This document shows, one piece after another, positions 21,837-27,704 of a stretch of 27,704 bases of DNA. Made by a program: the position numbers and the translations under genes. The stretch lies in assembly GCA_002405485.1 (NCBI GenBank), contig DHLW01000173.1, positions 68,775-96,478 of the forward strand, read 5' to 3'. Position 1 is the first letter of the stretch, and each line of letters opens with the position of its first letter. A model generated the notes under the pieces. The model did no database searches and was not told the DNA's origin. It saw nothing but the letters and a program-made list of their open reading frames with translations. This DNA comes from Phycisphaerales bacterium UBA4658 (lineage in GTDB: Bacteria > Planctomycetota > Phycisphaerae > Phycisphaerales > UBA1924).

Positions 21837-23367
21837 TGCTCGTCGTCGCGTGCTTCTGTCCGCGGCGATACGCGATGCGCACGCTCTGGCCCGCGGCGAA
21901 TCCGCCCAGCACGCGGGCTAGATCATTCAGGTCCCGCACCTGCTGGTCGTTCACGCTGGTGATGACGTCGCCGGTGCGCATGCCCCCGGTCGGAACGCTT
22001 GTGTTGCCAGCGAAGGCGGCGATGAGGTCCACGTCGACCGTCGGGCCGTCGCCCGCGCCGGGCCCCACGTCAAAGGGCAGGTTCGCCGGTCCCTTGCCGA
22101 GCTCGCTCGGGGCCTCGGGCAGGTCTCTCAGCCACGCGCGGTAGTCCTTCTCGATCTGCTTGATCGGTGCGCCCAGGGCACGCTCCATCGCGACGCGGCC
22201 CGTGGAATCCTCGGCGAAGCGCTCGACGTACGCGGCGTACCACTCGGCGAGCTTGCCGCGGGAAGCCAGGAACATGAAGATCGCCCGCGACTGCGCGTAC
22301 ATGGCGCTGGGCGTGGAGCTCATGAACCGCTTCTGGTCCAGGGCCATGAGCACTTCCCACGGCATGAGGTTGCCGGCGCGAGCGAGTCGCCGGGCGATGT
22401 TCGTGCGCCAGTTCGGGAGCACGATCATCTCGCCCCTGGGTCCGATGTCGCAGTCCTCGACGATGGAGCAGAGCCCCTCCATGACCCAGAACGGATGCCG
22501 CTGGCCCCTGGCGTCCATGTCGCGCCAGTGCAGCACGTGCCAGAACTCATGCCGCCAGGAGGAGCCCAGGTCCATGGAGACCAGCCGACGCTCGCCGTGG
22601 CTGTACTCGCCGCCGACGCGGTCGGCCCGGTCGCCGAAACGCTTGCGGGCCCAGGCGATGAAATCGGCCCGGGTGGGGAGGATGACCAGCACGGGGGGCT
22701 CGGAGCGTGCGGGCGAAGCGCTCGCGGGTCGGTCGCCGGCGACGGCGTTCCACCAGCGCTGCAGCCGGGCGGCCTCGTCGCGGGCCTGCTGGAAGATCTT
22801 CGGATCGAACGCCGAGACGTACACGAGGTTCAGCGCATCGTCGCGGACGAGGGTGTAGGGCGAGCCGGGCTCGCCGACGCGGAAGGTGGTTCGGGCGTCG
22901 TCGATGAGACGCTGAACGCGAGCGCGGACCACCTCGTCGAAGCGTGACACGATGGCCCGATACTCGGGATGGTCGCGGAGCGGGGCCAGGTGCTCGTCGG
23001 TCGTGAGCTGCCGAGCGTCGGCGAAGCCCCGGGCGATGGCCTGCTTGAGCATGCCGGCGGCGTCATCGAGCTTGCCCTGCATGCTCAGGGCGCAGGCGAG
23101 GTTGTACCACGGGACGAAGTTCTCGTGATCCAGCGGGATGAGCTCGCGGAGCAGGGCCTCGGCCTTGGCGTGCTGCCTGGCGTTGAACGCCGCGACGATC
23201 GCTTTCTCCAGCCGCTCCTTCTCGCGGTCGGCCTCTTCCTGGGTGATGGTGCGGGTGGGGTGGGCTGGGGGCCGAGGGCCGACATCCGGGTCTTGGCGGG
23301 CAAGGCCGGTCGCGCCTGCCAGCAGGAGCGTGACGACGGCGAGCATGTGGCGAGCTGTTCCTGGCAT
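21814..23367 (-). CDS. putative secreted HExxH metallopeptidase with TPR-like and PDZ regions (DUF1570-like)
   Basis: 517 residues from ATG 23367 (ATG 23346 is also possible). The N-terminal signal (MLAVVTLLLAGATGLARQ) is followed by a helical TPR-like region (about 50-120, with AKAEALLRELIPLDHENFVP and WYNLACALSMQGKLDDA). A peptidase-like domain has HEFWH at 273-277 and, 21 residues on, Glu298 in WVMEGLC, the gluzincin arrangement of zinc ligands. This fits the DUF1570 group of planctomycete proteins. A PDZ domain closes the protein (about 440-512, with GGMRTGDVITSVNDQQVRDL). It is likely periplasmic or exported. It is the third gene after the STAS protein and purN, 19 bases after the purN stop, so it is likely co-transcribed with genes of unrelated role. 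Confidence 0.82.
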   Translation of the reverse strand: MPGTARHMLAVVTLLLAGATGLARQDPDVGPRPPAHPTRTITQEEADREKERLEKAIVAAFNARQHAKAEALLRELIPLDHENFVPWYNLACALSMQGKLDDAAGMLKQAIARGFADARQLTTDEHLAPLRDHPEYRAIVSRFDEVVRARVQRLIDDARTTFRVGEPGSPYTLVRDDALNLVYVSAFDPKIFQQARDEAARLQRWWNAVAGDRPASASPARSEPPVLVILPTRADFIAWARKRFGDRADRVGGEYSHGERRLVSMDLGSSWRHEFWHVLHWRDMDARGQRHPFWVMEGLCSIVEDCDIGPRGEMIVLPNWRTNIARRLARAGNLMPWEVLMALDQKRFMSSTPSAMYAQSRAIFMFLASRGKLAEWYAAYVERFAEDSTGRVAMERALGAPIKQIEKDYRAWLRDLPEAPSELGKGPANLPFDVGPGAGDGPTVDVDLIAAFAGNTSVPTGGMRTGDVITSVNDQQVRDLNDLARVLGGFAAGQSVRIAYRRGQKHATTSITLVGPR

Positions 23368-23386
23368 CGGTGTCGGCCGCGCTGGG

Positions 23387-24031
23387 TCAGGCCCGGCGTG
23401 GGCCAGACAGGTGTACGCCCCGGGCGATGAGCTGTTGCAGCGCGAGCGGATAGGCGACGCACTCCTGCTCAAAGACGCGATCGGCGAGGGAGCGGACGGT
23501 GTCCCCGGGCTGCACGGGGCAGCGCCGCTGCAGCAGGACCGGGCCGTGGTCGTAGACCTCGTCCACCAGGTGGACGGTGCAGCCGGACTCGGAATCGCCC
23601 GCGGCGAGCACGGCGGCGTGCACGCGGTCGCCGAACATCCCAGGCCCGCCATGCCGCGGGAGCAACGCGGGATGGATGTTCACGATCCTGCCGGCGTAGC
23701 TCGGCGGGACGTGGACGTACTTGAGATACCCCGCGCAGACGACCAGATCGGTCCGGGTCTCGTCGAGCGCCGCCGCGAGCGTGGATGCGGGGATCTCGCC
23801 GGGAATCACGCGGGTGTCGAGCCCGGCATCGCGTGCCCGCTGAGCGCCCAGGCACTCGCGCGAGGCGATGACCAGGACGACCTCCGCGTGCAGCGTGCCC
23901 GCGGCGATCGCGGCAAGCAGGTTCACAAGGGTGCGCCCGGAGCCCGAGAGCAGCACGGCCAGGCGGGCCCGTGGCCCGGGAGTCGGCGTGCCGGTGCCGG
24001 GGGCGGAGGGGGTCGTGGGTGGAGAGGACAT
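23387..24031 (-). CDS. purN: phosphoribosylglycinamide formyltransferase
   Basis: 214 residues, close to the usual 190-215. It transfers a formyl group from 10-formyl-THF to GAR in step three of purine synthesis. The opening AVLLSGSGRTLVNLL holds the phosphate-binding loop. The active-site block NIHPALLPRHGGPGMFGD has the catalytic Asn and His, and the Asp follows in EVYDHGPVLLQ. The first 20 residues are a Pro/Thr-rich extension. ATG 24031 lies 14 bases after the STAS gene stop. The frame is open far upstream, but only because it overlaps the STAS gene. It sits in a STAS-purN-peptidase series and not with other pur genes. Confidence 0.95.
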   Translation of the reverse strand: MSSPPTTPSAPGTGTPTPGPRARLAVLLSGSGRTLVNLLAAIAAGTLHAEVVLVIASRECLGAQRARDAGLDTRVIPGEIPASTLAAALDETRTDLVVCAGYLKYVHVPPSYAGRIVNIHPALLPRHGGPGMFGDRVHAAVLAAGDSESGCTVHLVDEVYDHGPVLLQRRCPVQPGDTVRSLADRVFEQECVAYPLALQQLIARGVHLSGPRRA

Positions 24032-24045
24032 GCGCGGCGTCTGGC

Positions 24046-24402
24046 TCAGCCCAGGGTCTTGATGGCCTCTTCGCGGGTCTTGACGATGCGAAGGACCTTG
24101 TCCAGGTGGGTGATCTTGAGCACCTGCATGATCTCGGCGGACAGGCCGCAGATGACCACCCGCCCGCCCTGCTCGGCGCAGGACTTGTGCAAGCTCACGA
24201 GCATCCCAAGCCCCATGGACGCGAGCATCGTGACGGCGGACATGTCGATGATGACGCGGTGCCTCTTGCTGGCGGCGGTCATCGCGGCCCGGACTTCCTG
24301 CTCGATGACCTGCGACTCGCGGGCGCCGACCTTCTCGCTCTGGACGATGCAGACGATGCCGCCGGCGATCGGCTGGATGTTCGCGTACGCGGAAGCGCTC
24401 AT
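24046..24402 (-). CDS. STAS domain protein, anti-sigma-factor antagonist type
   Basis: 118 residues, a single STAS domain like SpoIIAA/RsbV. The conserved strand and helix VIIDMSAVTMLASMGLGMLV contains Ser62 at the position phosphorylated by anti-sigma kinases, but the preceding Asp of the usual DS[ST]GLG is Ala here and the residue after Ser is Met. Such proteins release a sigma factor by binding its kinase when unphosphorylated. No kinase, phosphatase or sigma gene is adjacent. ATG 24402 is the only good start. No ribosome site precedes it, and a TACACT -10-like box lies so close (24410-24415) that the mRNA may be leaderless. First gene of the purN transcription unit. Confidence 0.88.
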   Translation of the reverse strand: MSASAYANIQPIAGGIVCIVQSEKVGARESQVIEQEVRAAMTAASKRHRVIIDMSAVTMLASMGLGMLVSLHKSCAEQGGRVVICGLSAEIMQVLKITHLDKVLRIVKTREEAIKTLG

Positions 24403-24409
24403 GGGCGGA

Positions 24410-24415
24410 GTGTAT
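24410..24415 (-). promoter_or_regulatory. possible -10 box for the STAS-purN operon, leaderless spacing
   Basis: TACACT on the minus strand, seven bases before ATG 24402. A start site at the usual distance after a -10 box would coincide with the ATG. TTGCCT lies 15 bases upstream as a poor -35 box. Confidence 0.3.
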
Positions 24416-24493
24416 CAGGACACGGCCGAAGGCAAGGCCACGCCGGTGCGACGGGCCGGCGTCACGCCGCCACGCCGCGGCGCCGCGTGCGGC

Positions 24494-24499
24494 TACCCT
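24494..24499 (+). promoter_or_regulatory. possible -10 box for the thioesterase gene, leaderless spacing
   Basis: TACCCT five bases before ATG 24505. It would put the transcription start at the ATG itself. This mirrors the divergent STAS gene across a 102-base gap. The match to a -10 consensus is weak. Confidence 0.2.
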
Positions 24500-24504
24500 C
24501 CGCG

Positions 24505-24936
24505 ATGCCGACTCCCGAGCGTCCGCCGATGGCTGCGACACCGAATCCGCCCATGCTGGAGCGGCGGCTGGCCCTGCGGGTGGTGACCATGCCCAAGGAC
24601 ACGAACCAGTACGGGACGATCTTCGGCGGGGTGATCCTGTCGTACATCGACCAGGCCGGATTTGTCGAGGCCCGACGCCACGGCGTGCACAAGTGGGTGA
24701 CGGTCGCGCTGGATCGCGTGGAGTTCAAGCAGCCCGTGCAGCTCGGGGACGTCGTCGCCCTCTACACCACCACCACGCGAAGCGGGACCAGCAGCGTCAC
24801 CGTCCGCGTCGAGGTCGAGGCCGAGCGGTACAGCAGCGGCGAGACGGTGCCCGTCACGGAGGCGTCGATCACGCTCGTGGCGGTGAACGCAGATGGTCGG
24901 CCGATTCCCTTCCGCTCGCCGCCGGACATCGCCTGA
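24505..24936 (+). CDS. acyl-CoA thioesterase, hotdog fold (YciA-like)
   Basis: 143 residues, the family's usual size. It hydrolyses acyl-CoA thioesters. The conserved MPKDTNQYGTIFGGVILSYID (29-49) holds Asn34 and Asp49, the positions of active-site residues in YciA-type enzymes. FKQPVQLGDVVALYTTTTRS and SSVTVRVEVEAE are the family's central strands. A Pro-rich 17-residue start precedes the domain, and ATG 24529 or 24553 could also be used. It is divergent from the STAS gene. The DinB-like gene follows 55 bases later on the same strand. There is no transit or signal peptide, so it is cytoplasmic. Substrate length preference is not predictable. Confidence 0.92.
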   Translation: MPTPERPPMAATPNPPMLERRLALRVVTMPKDTNQYGTIFGGVILSYIDQAGFVEARRHGVHKWVTVALDRVEFKQPVQLGDVVALYTTTTRSGTSSVTVRVEVEAERYSSGETVPVTEASITLVAVNADGRPIPFRSPPDIA

Positions 24937-24991
24937 AGCGGACCAGTGGTGAGCGGTGTGTCGTGTTCTGGGTGTGGGCAAGGAGCGCGTG

Positions 24992-25558
24992 ATGAGTGGC
25001 GAGAGCAAGCTGATCCTGACCGAGCCGGTGCTGAGCGTGTACATGGCCATGCCGGTGGCGGAGCTGTGTCGGCGGCACGCGATCGGGGTGGAGGTGATGG
25101 ATCAGCGGGTCTTCAAGCTGCGCGACGAGCAGCTCGACATGGCCTTCCTGCCCGACGCGGGCGTGGGCCGGTGGCCGATCCGCGCGCTGCTTGGGCACCT
25201 GGCCGATGCGGAGATGGTGATGACGCATCGGATGCGGTGCGTGGTGGCGCAGGAGAACCCGATCCTGCACAACTGGGACGAGAACGCGTTCATCGACGCC
25301 GGGATCTACGGCACCGAGCGCACGCCGCCGGAGCTCCGCCAGCCCATCGGGGCGTACATCGCGACGATCTACACGCTGCGGAAGTGGACGGGCGACTGGT
25401 TCCGCTCGCTCGCGCCCTCGGCGTGGGAGCGCAAGGGCCTGCACACCGAGCGCGGCGAGATGTCGCTCAAGACCATCCTGACCTACGACACCTGGCACCT
25501 GGACCACCACGCGTGGTTCATGAACCGCAAGGTCGCCCGGCTGGTCGGGCCGGGATGA
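24992..25558 (+). CDS. DinB-like four-helix-bundle protein
   Basis: 188 residues. AAGGAG eight bases before ATG 24992 supports the start within a frame open to 24956. The DinB/YfiT metal site is visible: His69 in LLGHLADAE, and His169 and His173 in TWHLDHHAWF, three ligands spaced as in that family. The body is helical. Members include bacillithiol S-transferases and other thiol-dependent transferases, many with unknown partners. Which thiol, if any, is used here cannot be told. It follows the thioesterase gene and converges with the small zinc-ribbon gene 29 bases away. Confidence 0.85.
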   Translation: MSGESKLILTEPVLSVYMAMPVAELCRRHAIGVEVMDQRVFKLRDEQLDMAFLPDAGVGRWPIRALLGHLADAEMVMTHRMRCVVAQENPILHNWDENAFIDAGIYGTERTPPELRQPIGAYIATIYTLRKWTGDWFRSLAPSAWERKGLHTERGEMSLKTILTYDTWHLDHHAWFMNRKVARLVGPG

Positions 25559-25587
25559 TCGCGGCCGGCCGGGCTCGGCGCGCACGC

Positions 25588-25869
25588 TCAGGGAAACAGC
25601 CGGATCAGCAGCCAGATGCCGATGACGACCAGCGGCAGGAGCAGGAGCCAGCCGAGCGTCCAGAGCAGGCGGGAGCGCCAGTCGGTCGGGTCTGCGAAGT
25701 CGCCGCCGCCCCAGCCGGGCGGGGCTTTGGACGGCGGAAGGTTCCGGACCCCGCACGCCGGGCAGAGGACTTCGCCGAACTGCCCCGGGGAGAGGGGGGG
25801 CGATTGACCGAGCAGGTCGTGCTTGCAGGCGACGCAGCGGGCGATTGTCTTGGGAGGGTCCGAGGCCAT
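25588..25869 (-). CDS. small zinc-ribbon single-pass membrane protein
   Basis: 93 residues from ATG 25869. A zinc ribbon at the N-terminus (CVAC 12-15, CPAC 36-39) is followed by a Pro/Gly-rich linker and one C-terminal hydrophobic helix of about 20 residues (LLWTLGWLLLLPLVVIGIWL) that would anchor it in the membrane, tail-anchored style. It is the simplest version in this window of the zinc-ribbon-plus-membrane arrangement. Its role is unknown. It is divergent from ffh across 124 bases. Confidence 0.75.
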   Translation of the reverse strand: MASDPPKTIARCVACKHDLLGQSPPLSPGQFGEVLCPACGVRNLPPSKAPPGWGGGDFADPTDWRSRLLWTLGWLLLLPLVVIGIWLLIRLFP

Positions 25870-25902
25870 GGAGCGGGACTCTATGGCGCAGGCGAGCGCG
25901 GC

Positions 25903-25908
25903 TATCCT
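25903..25908 (+). promoter_or_regulatory. possible -10 box for ffh
   Basis: TATCCT, 85 bases before ATG 25994, in the divergent gap with the small zinc-ribbon gene. No -35 box is at the right distance. The TTGACA at 25944-25949 has no -10 partner. Confidence 0.2.
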
Positions 25909-25993
25909 CGTGGGCTGCGATCACAGCCCCTGATCTGGACCAGTTGACACCGCGTGCGTGCGGGCGATCCGCGCGAGCGCCGAAGGCCACTCC

Positions 25994-27481
25994 ATGTTCG
26001 AACGACTCTCCGACGGCTTTGCCAACGTCTTCCGCAAGCTCTCCGGCAAGGGGAGCATCTCCGAGGGCAACGTCGCCGAGGCCATGGACGACGTCCGCAC
26101 CGCCCTGCTGGAAGCCGACGTGCACATCGACGTGGTCGACGCCTTCCTGGCCAGGGTCAAGCAGGACGCGCTCGGGCGCGAGGTGACCAAGAGTCTGCAG
26201 CCCGGGCAGGAGTTCATCGGGATCATCCACGATCGGCTGGTGGAGTTTCTGGGCGGGCAGGTGCAGCCGGCGGATGCTGGGGCAACGGGCATGCCCGGGA
26301 TGGGCGTGCCGGGAATGCCCGGCATCCCGGGCATGGGGCCCGGCATGGGCGCGGGCGAGGATCCGATCCTGCGCGTCTCACCGGGGCCGACGGTCATCAT
26401 GATGTGCGGGCTCCAGGGGAGCGGCAAGACCACGACCTGCGGCAAGCTCGCCGGATACCTGAAGAAGCGGGGGCGGAGCGTGCTCCTGGTCGCCGCGGAC
26501 CTGCAGCGACCGGCGGCGGTGGAGCAGTTGCACACCGTCGCCGAGACGGTGAACCGCGACCTCGCGGGCGGGGCCCAGGTGAGCTTCTACTCCGAGCCCG
26601 ACAAGGTCGCGGCGTACGGCAAGGCCGTGGGCGTGGCGGTGCAGGTCTGCCAGCGGGCCGTCGCGCACGCGCGGGCCAAGGGCATCGACACGGTGATCCT
26701 CGACACGGCGGGTCGCTTGCACATCAACGACGCGCTCATGGACGAGCTGCACCAGATCAACCGCAGCGTGCAGCCCCACCAGATCATGCTCGTGGTCGAC
26801 GCGATGACCGGGCAGGACGCCATCAACTCGGCCAAGGCCTTCCATCAGAAGCTGGAGGTCGACGGGATCATCCTGACCAAGTTCGACTCCGACACCCGCG
26901 GCGGTGCGGCGATCAGCGTCAAGCACGTCACCGGCGCGCCGATCAAGTTCATCGGCGTCGGCGAGAAGCTGGAGAACATCGAGCCCTTCCACGCCGAGCG
27001 GATCGCCACGCGCATCCTGGGCATGGGCGACGTGGTCTCGCTCGTCGAGAAGGCCATCGACCGCGTCGACGCCGCCAAGGCGATGGACCTCGAGGAGAAG
27101 ATGCGCAAGGGGCAGTTCACCCTCGACGACTTCCTCATGCAGTTGCGCGAGATGAAGCAGGTCGGGCCGCTCCAGGACATCGTCGGCCTCCTGCCCGGCG
27201 GCACCGAGATGCTCAAGAACACCGACCTCTCCAAGAGCGAGAAGGACTTCAAGCGCATGGAGGGCATCCTCTGCGGCATGACCCCGCAGGAGCGCGGCAC
27301 GCCGCAGATCCTCAACGCCCGCCGTCGTCAACGCATCGCCAAGGGCTCCGGGGTCACGGTCACCGAGGTCAACAACCTGCTCAAGCGCTTCGACGAAATG
27401 CGCGAGATGATGCGCAAGATGAACAAGTTCCAGAAGATGCTCGGCAAGTTCGGCGGCAAGATGCCCGGGTTCGGGATGTGA
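25994..27481 (+). CDS. ffh: signal recognition particle GTPase Ffh (SRP54)
   Basis: 495 residues. It is the protein subunit of SRP, which binds signal sequences of nascent chains and docks with FtsY at the membrane. The N domain starts MFERLSDGFANVFRKLSGKG. The G domain has P-loop GLQGSGKTT (139-147), AADLQRPAAVEQL, DTAGR (237-241) and TKFDSDTRGGAA. The M domain has the Met-rich helices that bind 4.5S RNA and signal peptides (MQLREMKQVGPLQDIVGLLP, later RRRQRIAKGSG). Typical Ffh proteins have about 450 residues. The excess is a Gly/Met/Pro-rich insert at about 90-122 in the N-G linker. The ATG at 25994 matches the family start. rpsP, which often follows ffh, is absent. The SRP RNA gene is not in this window. 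Confidence 0.97.
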   Translation: MFERLSDGFANVFRKLSGKGSISEGNVAEAMDDVRTALLEADVHIDVVDAFLARVKQDALGREVTKSLQPGQEFIGIIHDRLVEFLGGQVQPADAGATGMPGMGVPGMPGIPGMGPGMGAGEDPILRVSPGPTVIMMCGLQGSGKTTTCGKLAGYLKKRGRSVLLVAADLQRPAAVEQLHTVAETVNRDLAGGAQVSFYSEPDKVAAYGKAVGVAVQVCQRAVAHARAKGIDTVILDTAGRLHINDALMDELHQINRSVQPHQIMLVVDAMTGQDAINSAKAFHQKLEVDGIILTKFDSDTRGGAAISVKHVTGAPIKFIGVGEKLENIEPFHAERIATRILGMGDVVSLVEKAIDRVDAAKAMDLEEKMRKGQFTLDDFLMQLREMKQVGPLQDIVGLLPGGTEMLKNTDLSKSEKDFKRMEGILCGMTPQERGTPQILNARRRQRIAKGSGVTVTEVNNLLKRFDEMREMMRKMNKFQKMLGKFGGKMPGFGM

Positions 27482-27499
27482 GAGGGCAGATACTAGCTG

Positions 27500-27524
27500 C
27501 TAGTTAATAGTTACTAGTTACTAG
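27500..27524 (+). repeat. 7-bp tandem repeat (CTAGTTA), about 3.6 copies
   Basis: Three heptamers, CTAGTTA, ATAGTTA and CTAGTTA, and a partial CTAG run from 27500 to 27524 and abut the palindromic element. The A/T-rich composition is unlike the rest of the window. It lies 18 bases after the ffh stop. Confidence 0.8.
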
Positions 27525-27704
27525 CCCGGATATTTCACAGGGCTTCGTCGCGAGGCGCGGCGAAAGGCTGGCTGGCAAGGCCAACGCCGCCAGCCGGCCT
27601 TGCAGCCAGCCGCAGCAGAAGTCCTGTGAAATATCCGGGCCAGCCCGCGCAACCGCTCGTCGTCGCCGCCCAGCAGGCCGCCCAGCAGGCCGCCGGCCGC
27701 GAAG
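27521..27704 (-). CDS. possible 3' end of a minus-strand gene extended by the palindromic element
   Basis: A frame enters from the right edge and runs 60 codons to a TAG at 27521-27523. The first 21 codons (27703-27641) all end in G or C and encode FAAGGLLGGLLGGDDERLRG and L. From codon 22, the exact start of the palindromic element, codons such as ATA, TTT, ACT, TCT appear and the product becomes Arg/Trp/Cys-rich. This suggests a real gene whose last part is element sequence. The opposite strand over 27641-27703 is also coding-like (19 of 21 codons end in G or C), so the strand is uncertain. A 12-bp tandem repeat (2.5 copies, 27665-27694) makes the Gly-Leu-Leu-Gly repeat. Confidence 0.35.
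   Translation of the reverse strand, partial: FAAGGLLGGLLGGDDERLRGLARIFHRTSAAAGCKAGWRRWPCQPAFRRASRRSPVKYPG
27524..27640. repeat. 117-bp palindromic element (REP/MITE-like)
   Basis: Outer arms at 27524-27546 and 27618-27640 are inverted copies matching in 22 of 23 positions (GCCCGGATATTTCACAGG then one mismatch then CTTC). The mismatch would be a G-U pair in RNA. Inside, GGCTGGCTGGCAAGGCC (27566-27582) pairs with GGCCTTGCAGCCAGCC (27596-27611) apart from one bulged G, around a 13-base loop. The whole would fold into one long hairpin or cruciform. There is no T-run, so it is not a classical terminator, and no transposase is seen. Its size and imperfect-hairpin form suggest a REP or MITE-type mobile element. 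Confidence 0.8.

Noticed and set aside
25944..25949. TTGACA -35 box for ffh
   Set aside because: The region 15-19 bases downstream is GC-rich with nothing like a -10 box.
27524..27640. Rho-independent terminator of ffh
   Set aside because: The hairpin is large and symmetrical, but neither side is followed by a T-run. It may still slow transcription.

Overview
The window looks like a chromosomal segment from a high-GC bacterium of the Planctomycetota, probably a Phycisphaerae-type lineage. This is an inference. It rests on several membrane proteins carrying a planctomycete-style zinc ribbon (CPxC...CPECG), a secreted protein with a PEP-CTERM-like tail of unusual spelling, a DUF3553 protein, few genes with a clear Shine-Dalgarno site, and short palindromic intergenic repeats. 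Nearly all content is housekeeping or small conserved proteins. There is no phage, transposase, CRISPR array or obvious defence locus.

Layout. Positions 1-47 hold the 5' half of a tRNA-Ile(GAU) gene on the minus strand. Positions 136-3041 (minus) hold an outer-membrane efflux lipoprotein of the TolC family, whose stop overlaps the GTG start of the tRNA-modification enzyme TsaC/Sua5. Divergent from these (3248-6440, plus) are a secreted SH3-like protein, a DUF3553 protein and a small coiled-coil protein, closed by a strong intrinsic terminator (6572-6608). tRNA-Ser(GCU) and tRNA-Ala(UGC) follow (6746-6967). Then on the minus strand come an acetyl-CoA acetyltransferase, a pair of copies of a 27-bp palindromic repeat, a small zincin metallopeptidase and a zinc-ribbon membrane protein. 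Divergent from the last is an orphan MoxR ATPase followed by a CDGSH iron-sulfur protein. A 1033-residue FAD/Fe-S dehydrogenase of the YdiJ/GlcD-GlcF type meets these tail to tail.

From 14962 there is a secreted DUF4139 protein, overlapping tail to tail with a CBM48-like glycogen-binding protein. Positions 20444-17798 (minus) hold thyX, followed by three genes linked by ATGA overlaps that encode zinc-ribbon proteins. Two of these are built from one repeated 'membrane segment plus zinc ribbon' module. After a secreted PEP-CTERM-like protein and a small CxxC protein, a minus-strand operon runs STAS protein, purN, then a TPR/HExxH/PDZ metallopeptidase. On the plus strand come an acyl-CoA thioesterase and a DinB-family protein, then a small zinc-ribbon membrane protein (minus). 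Last is ffh (SRP54), which has an unusual Gly/Met/Pro insert between its N and G domains.

The most unusual DNA is at the right end, just after ffh. A 7-bp tandem repeat abuts a 117-bp palindromic element (27524-27640) with 23-bp outer arms and a 16-bp inner stem. A minus-strand reading frame enters the window at its right edge with all codons ending in G or C, and this composition changes exactly at the element boundary. The element therefore seems to have landed in, and supplied a new C-terminus to, a neighbouring gene. The next most interesting items are the modular zinc-ribbon operon, the Ffh insert and a possible pair of leaderless divergent genes at 24402/24505.
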